Shown: positions 32,934 to 42,307, counted from the stretch's first letter. The stretch is 64,000 nt of DNA from Roseburia_C sp900315735 (GCA_052118425.1 JBQKHF010000005.1), one strand, 5' to 3'. Numbers and translations: made by a program. Notes: generated from the sequence alone by a model not told the origin.

Positions 32934-33821
32934 ACGTTCCTGTTGTCTTTTCCTTGAAAGAATAGCCGTTGCAAGGCCAAGGAAGATAAGACCGGAGATG
33001 AACATATATAGTATTTTCATGAAAGGGGAAAAGGTAGTATTTCCAAAAGAAATGGTAAGTCCCATATAATCCGCATATCCGGTCTTTATTTCGGAGGGGC
33101 AATGAAACCATTGCAATTCCTGATGCATCCAGATTTCACGAATGGCGGAAGAACCCTGAAAGGCTGGAAGGAAGCGGATGATATATTTAAGAGTCTGTGG
33201 CATGTTGCCGTATGGAACATAAATTGCAGCAAAAAATCCAATCAGAGTACCCAAAAGTGTGGTCAGACCATTGAATGCACTATTGGTATGAATAAAAGAA
33301 GCACATAAAAAGACAAAGGAAGCAGAGGAAAAAATAATTGCAAGAAGCGCAAAGAGAATTTCTAAAGTATCATGGGCAGTTATAAAGGAGCCATTGGCAA
33401 TACCAAGATAGATGGCTCCAATTATTAATGTGAGCAGGCACATGATAAATGAGACAATAATTGCAGCAATGACATAACCTGCAACATAGTATCCGCGTTT
33501 TACGGGTGCAACAAAAAATGCAGATATCTTACCGGATTCCTCATCTCTTACCATGGTTCCCACCAGAGTCATGGAAATGCTTACGGCATTGACAACCAGA
33601 ATACCGGCAATGGTCCAGATAATGATGAGCGAAGATGCATGAACAGCTTCGTATTTCAGACCGGTTCCAAGAACCTGAATTGTGGAATCAATATTTTCCT
33701 GTCCGAGAAATGCAATCATAAGGGTTAACACAATAAGAGTAGAAAGAAGAGAAAAGGATACACTGATTCGGTCTCGGAAATAAAGTAAGATATTACGTTT
33801 TATAAATGAAATTAGTATCAT
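32931..33821 (-). CDS. ABC-2 type exporter permease
   Basis: 296 residues with six membrane segments (starting near RNILLYFRDRISVSFSLLS) and an ABC-2 pattern GKISAFFVAPVKRGYYVAGY. It is shorter than the other two permeases and lacks the long extracytoplasmic domain. It lies 3 bp after its ATPase gene (33825-34736), forming a second export system that shares regulation with the first. Confidence 0.88.
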   Translation of the reverse strand: MILISFIKRNILLYFRDRISVSFSLLSTLIVLTLMIAFLGQENIDSTIQVLGTGLKYEAVHASSLIIIWTIAGILVVNAVSISMTLVGTMVRDEESGKISAFFVAPVKRGYYVAGYVIAAIIVSFIMCLLTLIIGAIYLGIANGSFITAHDTLEILFALLAIIFSSASFVFLCASFIHTNSAFNGLTTLLGTLIGFFAAIYVPYGNMPQTLKYIIRFLPAFQGSSAIREIWMHQELQWFHCPSEIKTGYADYMGLTISFGNTTFSPFMKILYMFISGLIFLGLATAILSRKRQQER

Positions 33822-33824
33822 AGG

Positions 33825-34736
33825 TTAATCCTCCAGTTTTTTTCCTGTTATTTGAATAAAAGCATCATCCATGCTGCCTTGAATAATTTCAATGCCATCA
33901 TAGGGAGTGGTTATCCGGGGCATGATATGCAAAGCATCTTTGGTAGTAGATAGGGGAATTGCAATTCCGTTAGGGAGGCGATAAGAAGTCAGTGAAAGAG
34001 AATTTAATTCCCGGCTTAATTGTGGAATTTTGTCAGTATAGATTTTTAAAGTATCGGAAGCATATTTATTTTTTAACTGGGATGGAGAGCCGGAAGCAAT
34101 GATTTTTCCGGCATCCATAATGCAAAGTTGTTGTGCCATAGAGGCTTCTTCCATATAGTGTGTGGTGAGAAAAATTGTCATATGGCGCTTTAACCGGAGA
34201 CTTTCCAGACAGTCCCACATAAGTTTTCTGGTCTGCGGGTCAAGCCCGGTAGAAGGCTCATCTAGAAATAATATTTCAGGAGTATTCATGAGTGCCCGGG
34301 CAATTTCGCAGCGTCGTTTCTGACCACCGGATAATTTACGAAAAGGTCGTGATAACAAATTTTGAATGTTAAGAATTTCGACAACCTCATAGAGATTTTT
34401 TTGAACCGTCTTTAAATCTTTTTCATATAGAAAACCTCTCATCAAAAGATTTTCTTTTACTGTCAGATAATCATCTAAAGTATTATTCTGAAAAACAACT
34501 CCAATTTTATTGCGGATGGCATCGGCTTCTTTTAAAGCATCGTAATCACATATTTTGACAGTTCCTGCTGTTGCTTTCAGTAAGCTACAAAGGATATGAA
34601 TCGTAGTGGATTTTCCGGCACCATTTACACCGAGCAGTCCAAATAAATCTCCTTTTTTAACAGAAAAAGAAATATCATCTACTGCTTTTATATCGGAGAA
34701 ATATTTTTTTAAGTGTGAAATCTGTATTGCATCCAT
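33825..34736 (-). CDS. ABC exporter ATP-binding protein
   Basis: 303 residues from the ATG at 34736, chosen for the CAGGAGG site; the open frame reaches further upstream without support. Walker A GVNGAGKST, signature LSGGQKRR, Walker B ILFLDEPSTGLDP, H-loop THYMEEASM. The tail (ISLTSYRLPNG-like region to MDDAFIQITGK) is DrrA-like. It works with the permease directly downstream. The pair is typical of bacteriocin or drug export and immunity. Confidence 0.92.
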   Translation of the reverse strand: MDAIQISHLKKYFSDIKAVDDISFSVKKGDLFGLLGVNGAGKSTTIHILCSLLKATAGTVKICDYDALKEADAIRNKIGVVFQNNTLDDYLTVKENLLMRGFLYEKDLKTVQKNLYEVVEILNIQNLLSRPFRKLSGGQKRRCEIARALMNTPEILFLDEPSTGLDPQTRKLMWDCLESLRLKRHMTIFLTTHYMEEASMAQQLCIMDAGKIIASGSPSQLKNKYASDTLKIYTDKIPQLSRELNSLSLTSYRLPNGIAIPLSTTKDALHIMPRITTPYDGIEIIQGSMDDAFIQITGKKLED

Positions 34737-34784
34737 GTTATGCCTCCTGTAGATAGAGATAAATAATAGCGGTTTTATAAATGT

Positions 34785-34856
34785 AGTATAGTAGAGTGAC
34801 CGGAGGGCTGGTAAGTGCATTCTGTCAGGAAATAAAATGACATTTGTCATATCTTA
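34785..34856. promoter_or_regulatory. Promoter and duplicated operator between ABC operon and two-component system
   Basis: Minus-strand -10 TATACT at 34785-34790 serves the ATPase gene at 34736. The 47-bp repeat copy 2 (34810-34856) carries ATGACA-TT-TGTCAT at 34837-34850. It lies in the divergent gap before the sensor kinase gene, so it can control both directions. Confidence 0.65.
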
Positions 34857-34906
34857 GGAAAAATGATACAGTAAATGCAGTAGAACCCTAAGGAAGGGGA
34901 AGAAAA

Positions 34907-36028
34907 ATGTTAAGAATACTGGATAAGTTACTTCTTTTTGCCATGTGCAGCTGCCTTGTTTTCCAGTTAGAGGGAGACTACCGCAGAGTAGTAATCTTCA
35001 TCATTGGTCTGATTGTGGCAGCGTTGACACTTTATATCGAAAACCGGAAAGTCATTGGAGCATTGCTGATAGCAATGGCAGTATTGTGCCTAATCGAGCC
35101 GGGATTTACTTTTTTGCTGCCGCTGGTGTTTTTTGACAGCTTCTGGTTTAGCCTGTGGTGGGGCATGGGATTTGTAATTCTATTCTTTTATGCATTGCCG
35201 GTGTATCAGCCGTGGATGACAGCCATCTGGCTGTTTTTATCATTGGTAGCGGTGCTGTTGGCTTATTGTACCAGACAGGCAACGGAGTTGAAGCGGAATC
35301 TGATACGGCTCCGGGATACCAGCACAGAGCTGAGTCTTGTGATGCGGGAGAAGAACCGCAAGCTTTTAGAGGAACAGGATACAGAAATCTATATGGCAAC
35401 GTTAAAGGAGCGGAACCGGATTGCAAGGGAAATCCATGATAACGTGGGACATATGCTGTCCCGGGCAATTCTTCAGATGGGAGCACTGAGCACCGTATAT
35501 GAGGAAGAGCCGCTGCATGGTCAGCTTTTAAAGGTAAATGATACCTTAAATCTTGCCATGAACAATATCCGGGAAAGTGTGCATGATCTGCATGATGATT
35601 CCGTGGATTTAAAGCAGGCAATATTAGAGGCAACCCGGGAAATGAAGCAGCATTATCATCTGGATTTGGAATACGATATGTCACAGAATGTTCCAAGAAA
35701 AGTCAAATACTGTTTTATCGCAGCCGTAAAAGAGGCAATGTCAAATATTGTGAAATACAGCAACGGTGATCGGATTGAGATTGTCCTCAGGGAACATCCG
35801 GCATTGTACCAGATGACTATTGAAGACAATGGTACAGATGAAGAAAAACAGAAAAGAGCATCCGAACAGATGCGGGAAGAAAAGGATGAACTTAAGAGCG
35901 CAGCCGGTGGCATGGGGCTTTCCAATATGCGGGAACGTGTAGAGTCGCTGGGCGGAAGCATTCATGTAAATTGTGAAAAAGGTTTTAAAATATTTATATC
36001 GATTCGAAAGAAAGAGGAGGCAGTATGA
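34907..36028 (+). CDS. Sensor histidine kinase (HisKA_3 / NarL-type)
   Basis: 373 residues. Four or five membrane segments fill residues 1-~135. A coiled linker leads to the HisKA_3 dimerisation domain with ERNRIAREIHDNVGHMLSR (His near 178) and an ATPase domain with KEAMSNIVKYSNGD, a short DNGTDE and GGMGLSNMRERVESLGG. The small extracytoplasmic loops suggest sensing within the membrane, as in LiaS-like kinases that respond to antimicrobials. It overlaps the regulator gene by 4 bp. Confidence 0.92.
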   Translation: MLRILDKLLLFAMCSCLVFQLEGDYRRVVIFIIGLIVAALTLYIENRKVIGALLIAMAVLCLIEPGFTFLLPLVFFDSFWFSLWWGMGFVILFFYALPVYQPWMTAIWLFLSLVAVLLAYCTRQATELKRNLIRLRDTSTELSLVMREKNRKLLEEQDTEIYMATLKERNRIAREIHDNVGHMLSRAILQMGALSTVYEEEPLHGQLLKVNDTLNLAMNNIRESVHDLHDDSVDLKQAILEATREMKQHYHLDLEYDMSQNVPRKVKYCFIAAVKEAMSNIVKYSNGDRIEIVLREHPALYQMTIEDNGTDEEKQKRASEQMREEKDELKSAAGGMGLSNMRERVESLGGSIHVNCEKGFKIFISIRKKEEAV

Positions 36029-36642
36029 GAGTCCTGATTGTAGATGATGATGAAGATGTGGTATTTTCCCTGCAGACCATTCTCTGCGCCAAGGGAGTGG
36101 ATGTAGTTGGAACAGGCACTGATGGAAGCGAAGCGGTAAAATTATATGAAGAGCTTCAGCCGGACATTTTATTAATGGATATCCAGATGAAGCCCATGAA
36201 TGGGCTGGATGCAGCAGAGCAGATTCTTGCAAAAGATAAGACGGCAAGAGTGCTGTTTCTGACAACATTTTCCGATGATGAATATATTGTGGAGGCGTTA
36301 CGAATCGGCGCAAAAGGCTATTGCCTGAAGCAGGATTTTGCAGCAATTGTTCCATCGTTAAATGCAGTCATGAGCGGACAGAGTGTCTTTGGTGGGGAAA
36401 TTGTGAATAAGCTTCCTGTTTTGATGCAGAATAAGGAAAGCTTTGATTATGCCAGCTATGATATCAGTGAAAAAGAGCAGGAAATCATTCACCAGGTGGC
36501 ACTGGGACGCAGCAACAAAGAAATTGCAGAAGCATTATTTTTAAGTGAGGGAACCGTCCGCAACTATATCAGCAGCATATTGGAAAAGCTGTCCCTAAGA
36601 GACCGGACGCAGTTGGCGGTATTTTATTACCAGCATTTGTAA
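36025..36642 (+). CDS. Response regulator (NarL/LuxR family)
   Basis: 205 residues. The receiver has DDDED near 7-11, the phospho-acceptor in LLMDIQMKPMNG and FLTTFSDDEY. The C-terminal LuxR helix-turn-helix reads ALGRSNKEIAEALFLSEGTV then NYISSILEKL. It is translationally coupled to the kinase gene. The likely target is the ATGACA-TT-TGTCAT palindrome at 32914 and 34837, in front of both ABC operons. Confidence 0.93.
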   Translation: MRVLIVDDDEDVVFSLQTILCAKGVDVVGTGTDGSEAVKLYEELQPDILLMDIQMKPMNGLDAAEQILAKDKTARVLFLTTFSDDEYIVEALRIGAKGYCLKQDFAAIVPSLNAVMSGQSVFGGEIVNKLPVLMQNKESFDYASYDISEKEQEIIHQVALGRSNKEIAEALFLSEGTVRNYISSILEKLSLRDRTQLAVFYYQHL

Positions 36643-36735
36643 AAAATATCTAAACTGCCAGTGACTGTTTTTTCAGGAAATGCTTTTATAGGAAATACTT
36701 TTACAGAAAACAGGAAAAATAGAAAGAGGATTTTT

Positions 36736-37512
36736 ATGATTTTTGAGACACATGCACATTATGATGATGAAAAATTTAAAGAGGACAGAGAACAGCTGGT
36801 TTCTTCTCTTCCAGAGCAGAACATAAAGAGGGTAATTAACGTGGGCGCAGATTTTGCCGGCTGCGTGGACAGCGTGGCACTGGCAGAAAAATATGATTAT
36901 GTTTATGCGGCAATCGGAATTCATCCAAGCAATATCGAAGATGCAACGGAAGAAAATTTAGCGTGGATAAAGGAAAAGGCTTCCTGGGAGAAGACCGTTG
37001 CCATCGGAGAAATCGGGCTTGATTATTATTGGGATAAGGAGCCAAAAGTGCAGCAGGCACAGCGGGAAATGTTCTGCCGCCAGCTTGCACTGGCAAAAGA
37101 AATGAGCCTTCCGGTTATCATTCATTCCAGAGATGCCGCAGAGGATACCATGAAAATTATACATCAGGCGCACAAGGATGGCATCCCGGGCGTCATCCAT
37201 TGTTATTCCTATTCCAAGGAAATGGCGAAAGAATATGTGAAAATGGGATATTACATTGGTGTCGGCGGTGTAGTTACTTTTAAAAATGCAAAGAAGTTAA
37301 AGGAGACCGTAACAGAAATTGGACTTCCTCATATCGTATTGGAAACCGACTGTCCATATATGGCACCGGAACCGCATCGTGGCACCCGGAACGATTCAAG
37401 GAATCTTATTTATGTAGTGAAAACCATCGCCGAACTGACCGGAACAACACCGGAAGAAGTGGAAGCAGTTACCTGGGAGAATGCAAAAAGATTATTTGGA
37501 AAAGTGAAGTAG
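36736..37512 (+). CDS. TatD family metal-dependent hydrolase (DNase-like)
   Basis: 258 residues from the ATG at 36736 (AGAGGA site; the frame is open further upstream without a site). Metal motifs: ETHAHYDD (HxH), IGEIGLDYYWD (Glu), VIHSRDA, GVIHCYSYS and ETDCPYMAPEPHRG. The TatD family has 3'-5' exonuclease or DNase activity in repair. The length is normal. It often lies beside metG or rsmA in Firmicutes; here both are in the window, but it stands apart from them. Confidence 0.93.
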   Translation: MIFETHAHYDDEKFKEDREQLVSSLPEQNIKRVINVGADFAGCVDSVALAEKYDYVYAAIGIHPSNIEDATEENLAWIKEKASWEKTVAIGEIGLDYYWDKEPKVQQAQREMFCRQLALAKEMSLPVIIHSRDAAEDTMKIIHQAHKDGIPGVIHCYSYSKEMAKEYVKMGYYIGVGGVVTFKNAKKLKETVTEIGLPHIVLETDCPYMAPEPHRGTRNDSRNLIYVVKTIAELTGTTPEEVEAVTWENAKRLFGKVK

Positions 37513-37534
37513 ACTTTATTCAGAAAGGAAGCGG

Positions 37535-38472
37535 ATTTTATAAATATTTTACTTGTATTATAAATATGCATTTGTTACAATCAACACAAAGCATATATTC
37601 TGATTTTCGAATGGCAAAAGCCAATCTAAATTTCTGGTATCAATTCAATGAATTCTATGCTTTTAAATTCTAATTACAATTAATGAACGCATAGTGCATT
37701 GGATAGGTGGAATTTTAGAATCGAAACGGGATATGCAATCCTGCTTTTCCTTGTACTATGGGAAAAGGAGGAAACATGAAAACTTTAGAAGAATTGAATC
37801 TGGTGGATGACTTTCTGGTAAACAGCCTGACCAGTCACAAAATTTACGGGGAACAGTCGGCAAGGTATATTTTGGAATGCATTCTACACCGGCAGATAGG
37901 AAAGCTTACGGTAGTGCCGCAGCGTTTCTTTTGCGGGGAGAATACAGAAACCCACGGCATTCGGCTGGATGTATATCTGGATGAAGAAAACGGAGAAATC
38001 TTTGATATAGAACCAGACCAGAATGACGGGAAAGAAGAGATTGTATCACTGCCACGAAGAGTCCGGTTTTATCATGCGAAGATTGATGCAGGCAATCTGA
38101 CTGCAGGGGATACCTATGGAAGCCTTCGAAATGTCATAGTAATTTTCATTACAACTTATGACCCCTTTGGACTGAATCGTATGGTGTATACCATTAAGAA
38201 CTGTTGTGTAGAAGTGCCGGAGTTAAAGTATGAGGATGGCGCACAGACGATATTCCTGTATACAAGAGGCAGAGAAGGAAATCCGCCGGAGGAATTAAAA
38301 CAGCTACTGCATTATATGGAGCATTCATCCATAGAGAATGCTTCCACCGAGAGCTTGAAAAAGCTTCACCGGATGGTAACAGCAGTTAAGCGGGATGGAG
38401 AGGTAGGTCTTGCATATATGAAGAGTTTTGAAAGAGAAGAACGGATTCGCAGACAGGGCGAAGAAGAAGGAA
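37535..38472 (+). repeat. Dispersed ~938-bp repeat, copy 2
   Basis: Matches 9568-10505 over 938 bp with scattered substitutions, including the promoter, leader and first ~232 codons of the Rpn gene. It lies in the same orientation. No inverted repeats or target-site duplications were found at its ends. Confidence 0.9.
37553..37581 (+). promoter_or_regulatory. Promoter of Rpn gene copy 2
   Basis: TTGTAT (37553-37558), 17 bp, TACAAT (37576-37581). The spacer differs from copy 1, but both hexamers are functional looking. Confidence 0.55.
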
Positions 38473-38615
38473 GAAAAGCTGGACTGGAAGAAGGCATTAT
38501 AAAACTCAGCCGTAAACTAGGAAAAGAAGATACGGAAATTCTGTCATTATTGCAGGAAGAACTGCAGATAGATGAAGAGCAGGCGAAACTTATATTGGAA
38601 AAATATCAGCAATAA
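37776..38615 (+). CDS. Rpn family PD-(D/E)XK nuclease, second copy
   Basis: 279 residues from the ATG at 37776 (AAAGGAGG site). Residues 1-~228 differ from the copy at 9809 by only a few residues, such as KNCCVEVPELKYEDG for KNRCIEVPELEYEDG. The tail after RRQGE is unrelated (GLEEGIIKLSRKLGKEDTEI). The same nuclease motifs are seen: IRLDVYLD and DIEPDQ. An internal ATG at 38418 after a GGAGAGGTAGG stretch could start a 65-residue tail protein. Such internally started short forms are known antitoxins in E. coli Rpn systems. Function here is inferred. Confidence 0.88.
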   Translation: MKTLEELNLVDDFLVNSLTSHKIYGEQSARYILECILHRQIGKLTVVPQRFFCGENTETHGIRLDVYLDEENGEIFDIEPDQNDGKEEIVSLPRRVRFYHAKIDAGNLTAGDTYGSLRNVIVIFITTYDPFGLNRMVYTIKNCCVEVPELKYEDGAQTIFLYTRGREGNPPEELKQLLHYMEHSSIENASTESLKKLHRMVTAVKRDGEVGLAYMKSFEREERIRRQGEEEGRKAGLEEGIIKLSRKLGKEDTEILSLLQEELQIDEEQAKLILEKYQQ

Positions 38616-38628
38616 GTAAATAAAAAGG

Positions 38629-38655
38629 GGCAGCACTCCTACTGGAGTAGCTGCC
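38629..38655 (+). terminator. Terminator-like hairpin after Rpn copy 2
   Basis: GGCAGCACTCC pairs with GGAGTAGCTGCC (one bulged A); there is no T run, so termination is uncertain. Confidence 0.4.
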
Positions 38656-39120
38656 TGATTAATTCTAAGTGTAAGTGGATGGCCTTTTTTATAAGCATCC
38701 ATATCCCGGTTCTTAAGGGATAATAAAATTTGTTCATGCTCCTGCTGTGCAGTAATTCTTCCATAAGAGGTATTTCCTTCACAATAATAAATGGATTTAC
38801 TGATCAGGTTATTCAGTGTCATATAGAAGACACGAAGCGGAAGTGTTCAGGGCAGATTCAACCATATCTACAAGATCCGTTTCATTTGGAAGCGTAACAT
38901 AATTGCCTTTGCCGATTACATTCGTAACCAGTTTTTTCTCGGTAAGAATCTTGATGGCTTCCCGGATGACATTACGGCTGACTCCATATTGTGTTGCAAG
39001 AACACGCTCGGAAGGCAGACAGTCACCATCCTTATATTCTTTATGTAAAATTAACTGTTCAATATCGTCGCAATGGACTGGTATAATAATGTTCCCATAG
39101 CATTTCCCCTGTTCTGTCAA
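38656..39120 (-). pseudogene. Decayed GntR/FadR-type regulator
   Basis: Reading from 39120, the winged-helix part is intact: LILHKEYKDGDCLPSERVLA, VSRNVIREAIKILTEKKLV and GKGNYVTLP. The frame breaks near 38810. A second frame (38822 downwards) continues with an FCD-like end, EHEQILLSLKNRDMDAYKKG. The ~80 residues expected between these parts are missing and the end runs into unrelated frame. The start has no good ribosome binding site. It neighbours the decayed aminotransferase and may once have controlled it. Confidence 0.65.
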
Positions 39121-39208
39121 TTTACTGATATTCTCATCCTAAACGTTGTCAAAATAAAATGCAAGGCTTTTATTTATGCGAGTAGTTCGCCAGGTGTGTT
39201 TCCCATAA

Positions 39209-40024
39209 TTATAATGCCTGAATGGAAGCCTCTAAAATAGAAAGTCCCTCATCGATTTCTTCTTTTTTGACATTTAATGGAGTGGCAAACCGCATACCAT
39301 TTCCATTTACGCCACAGTTTAAGGTAAGCATATGGCGTTCTAAGCAGCCCTTCTTTACTTTTGCCCAGATGTCTGGTGCCGGGGAGCCATCCTCATGGGA
39401 AAATTCAATGGCAACCATAAGACCGATACCACGGACATCGGAGATACAAGGATATTTTTCTTTTAAAGCAAATAATTTTTCTTTTAAGTAAGCCCCCATT
39501 TTATTGACATTTTCAATTAAGGTGCCATCTTCGAATTCCTTTAAGACAGCGCATCCTGCAGCGGCAGCGCAAGGATTTCCACCAAAAGTGGTTCCATGGG
39601 TACCAACCGGCCATTTATCCATAATTTCCGGGGTGGAAATCACGGCACTCATTGGAAGACCGCCGGCAATGGCTTTACCAACTGTCATAATATCAGGCAC
39701 AACGTCGAAGTTCTGGCTTGCTCACATTTTGCCAGTACGTCCGTAGCCACACTGGATTTCGTCGAAAATCAGGAGAATACCATGTTTATCACAAATTTCA
39801 CGGACACTCTGTACGAATTTCCTGGAAGGAACGACATAGCCGCCTTCACCCATAACCGGTTCCATATAAATGCAGGCAACATCTTCCGGATAGACAACAT
39901 ATTTCAATAATTTATTCAGCTCAAACAGTGCATAATCGGTACGTTCTTCTTCTGTCATACCGGCAGGACACAAATCTTTTCCAGGATATGGCGCAAAGTA
40001 GACATTATCCAGTTTATGGTTTCA
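39209..40024 (-). pseudogene. Class III aminotransferase remnant (GABA/acetylornithine type) with in-frame TGA
   Basis: Reading from about 40024 on the minus strand: NVYFAPYPGKDLCPAGM, YMEPVMGEGGYVVPS, FDEIQCGYGRTGKM, then a TGA at 39722-39724, then in the same frame ASQNFDVVPDIMTVGKA (PLP-Lys region), GTTFGGNPCAAAAG and a complete C-terminus ending at 39209. Homologues have Trp after GKM, so TGG became TGA. The N-terminal ~150 residues are absent; a TGA also precedes NVYFAP. The gene is therefore broken twice. The enzyme would transfer amino groups with pyridoxal phosphate. Confidence 0.8.
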
Positions 40025-40076
40025 TCTGCATGTACTCTGCTGCCGGGTAACGTCTGCCAGAAAACAATAGAAACAT

Positions 40077-40868
40077 TTATTTACCGGATGCCAGTTCTAC
40101 CGTGTCTTTCCAGAATCGTTTTGGAATATTCTGACTTTGCAGCTTCGGATTCTTTCTTGCTTCAATGGCAATGCTGTCAAAGAAACCGCACCAGAGCTTC
40201 TGGTATTCCTTCTCGGCAGGGGAAAGCCGTGTGATAACGTCCGGATTTAAATTGGATGCATCCGTAAGGAAGTATCCACTGCCGGCTTTGTGAATGGCGG
40301 CAATCTGGTGTGTTGCGTCATAAATCATAAAATGTTCCTGTGGAAGGCGGTCAGTAAAATGTTCTGCCAGAACGGAAATCACCTGATTCTTAGGGTGGAT
40401 GGTAGAAAACAGGACTCCGTTTTCCAGTTCCTGAAAACGTAAAAAACCGAGCAGATGGTGGGCTTCATTTCCGGTGGAACGACTTAGTTCAAAGACTCTT
40501 GCAATATAAGGATTGCCAAGAGCCTGTAAAATCCGATGACCATCCTCTAAAGAAAATCCATATAAGAGTGTACGGTAAATGCAGTCGGCTTTGTCCGGAT
40601 GCTCATTCTTTTTCTTAGCATCATGGGCAAGAACCGCCTGAAGAATATCCTGATAGACCTCCATGCCAAGACGGGCAATAATGGTGCGTCCAACCTTTTC
40701 GCTCTTTTCGGAATCCGGTGTGACAGTAATATATTCAGAAAAGAGTTCGTAAGTTATCGTATCATTGATACAAAGCTTTATATTTTTGTGCCCGTATCTG
40801 CTGGCCCAGGCATCATAGATGCCGGTAAAGATGCCATCGATGGAATCTTCACAGAGAAATATATGCAT
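40077..40868 (-). CDS. TIGR03915/DUF4130 family putative DNA repair protein
   Basis: 263 residues from the ATG at 40868 (AAAGGA site). MHIFLCEDSIDGIFTGIYDAW at the start, GFLRFQELENGVLFSTIHPK in the middle and FMIYDATHQIAAIHK are characteristic of the family that accompanies a radical-SAM DNA modification/repair protein. It ends KRFWKDTVELASG, matching the usual LP(K/R)RYWKNLTE-type tail. The partner gene lies 47 bp upstream in the same operon. The biochemical role is not known; a uracil-DNA-glycosylase-like DNA lesion role has been proposed for related proteins. Confidence 0.85.
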   Translation of the reverse strand: MHIFLCEDSIDGIFTGIYDAWASRYGHKNIKLCINDTITYELFSEYITVTPDSEKSEKVGRTIIARLGMEVYQDILQAVLAHDAKKKNEHPDKADCIYRTLLYGFSLEDGHRILQALGNPYIARVFELSRSTGNEAHHLLGFLRFQELENGVLFSTIHPKNQVISVLAEHFTDRLPQEHFMIYDATHQIAAIHKAGSGYFLTDASNLNPDVITRLSPAEKEYQKLWCGFFDSIAIEARKNPKLQSQNIPKRFWKDTVELASGK

Positions 40869-40915
40869 AAGAAAAAGTCCTTTCCTGTTTACTGAAAAAT
40901 CATGGTTATAGCAGT

Positions 40916-42247
40916 TTATCCGACGCATAAATCGTTGGTGGTCAGTTTAAAATCACTTAAAGCATCTTCATCGAAGAAGGAAATCTGCTTATAACTGGAA
41001 TCCCGTATTTCCTTCGGAATCTGAGTTTTATCCTGCATCAGACAGCTGCAGATATAATCTTCATTTTGTGGAATGGAATACATCATACGACCGGAGCAGG
41101 TAATAAAGTAGGCAGACCGTTTTAAGACAACTCCGATTTTCTTTAAATCGGAAAAGTCAAGGCGGCTGTGCCGGCGGGCTTTTACAATGCGGTTGGCAGA
41201 TTTCACACCAATGCCCGGAACACGTAGTAAGGTGTTGTAATCTGCCCGGTTAATCTCTACCGGAAAGGCTTCTAAGTGGCGGAGTGCCCAATCGCATTTC
41301 GGGTCTAAGAAGATATTAAAATCCGGACGGTCTTCGCTTAGTAGCTCTCCGGCAGAAAAACCATAGAAGCGAAGCAGCCAGTCTGCCTGATACAGGCGGT
41401 GTTCCCGCAGAAGGGGTGGACCACCGGGAAGGGTTGGCAGATTGGAATCGTGATTTACATTGACAAAGGCTGAGTAGAAGACTCGTTTCAACTGGAAATT
41501 CTGGTATAAGCCTTCTGCTACCTTCATAATCTGATAATCGTTTTCCGGGGTGGCACCGATAATCATCTGGGTGCTTTGGCCTGCCGGTACAAATTTCGGG
41601 GTCTTATGGTAAACCATCAGCTCATTCTGATTTTCCATAATGCCATTTTGAATCAGACGCATGGGCTTTAAGATGGTTTTGCGGGACTTATTTGGTGCAA
41701 GAGCCTTCAGTCCGTCTGCGGTCGGAAGCTCCAGATTAATGCTCATACGGTCAGCAAGAAAGCCTACTTTTTCAATGAGAACCGGGTCGGCACCGGGAAT
41801 AGCTTTTACATGAATATATCCGTTAAAATGATGGCGGACACGGAGCTGGTAAAGTGTCTGATAAATCAGTTCCATAGTATAATTCGGGCTGATGAGAATA
41901 CCGGAGCTTAAGAAAAGACCTTCAATATAATTTCTGCGGTAAAATTCCATGGTAAGGGTACAGACTTCGTCCGGTGTAAAGGAAGCCCTTGGCACATCAT
42001 TGTTGCAGTTATTCTGGCAGTAGGCACAGCGGAAAATGCATTCATTGGTAAAAAGAATCTTAAGCAGGGAAATACAGCGTCCATCGGCAGAGAAGGTATG
42101 GCAGATTCCGGGAGCAATGGAATTACCCATGCCATGGCCGTTTCCCTTGCGGTCTACACCGCTGGAGGTACAGGCAACATCATATTTAGCGGCATCCGAA
42201 AGGATGGTCAGTTTTTCCAATAAAGACATGTTTTCTGTTATATTCAA
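40916..42247 (-). CDS. Putative DNA modification/repair radical SAM protein (TIGR03916-like)
   Basis: 443 residues from a TTG at 42247 after AAGGTGATT; an ATG at 42274 has no site and an ATG at 42229 is a further option. The radical-SAM cluster motif is CIFRCAYC (CxxxCxxC, near residue 70-77). A helix-hairpin-helix DNA-binding motif, LLRVPGIGVKSANRIVKARR, lies near 330-350. It also has extra Cys residues near the end (YICSCLMQ). It is the first gene of an operon with the DUF4130 protein. A sigma-A promoter with LexA-like boxes lies 460 bp upstream beyond palindromic element C, pointing to SOS control. Confidence 0.88.
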   Translation of the reverse strand: MNITENMSLLEKLTILSDAAKYDVACTSSGVDRKGNGHGMGNSIAPGICHTFSADGRCISLLKILFTNECIFRCAYCQNNCNNDVPRASFTPDEVCTLTMEFYRRNYIEGLFLSSGILISPNYTMELIYQTLYQLRVRHHFNGYIHVKAIPGADPVLIEKVGFLADRMSINLELPTADGLKALAPNKSRKTILKPMRLIQNGIMENQNELMVYHKTPKFVPAGQSTQMIIGATPENDYQIMKVAEGLYQNFQLKRVFYSAFVNVNHDSNLPTLPGGPPLLREHRLYQADWLLRFYGFSAGELLSEDRPDFNIFLDPKCDWALRHLEAFPVEINRADYNTLLRVPGIGVKSANRIVKARRHSRLDFSDLKKIGVVLKRSAYFITCSGRMMYSIPQNEDYICSCLMQDKTQIPKEIRDSSYKQISFFDEDALSDFKLTTNDLCVG

Positions 42248-42307
42248 AGCAATCACCTTTTCTTTTTCTATCAAATATATAGAAGCACTTGCAAAGGAAG
42301 TAGTGGT

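Noticed and set aside
39209..39973. TGA within the aminotransferase as selenocysteine or recoding
   Set aside because: The conserved residue is Trp, no SECIS-like hairpin was seen after it, and the N-terminus is missing, so decay is simpler.
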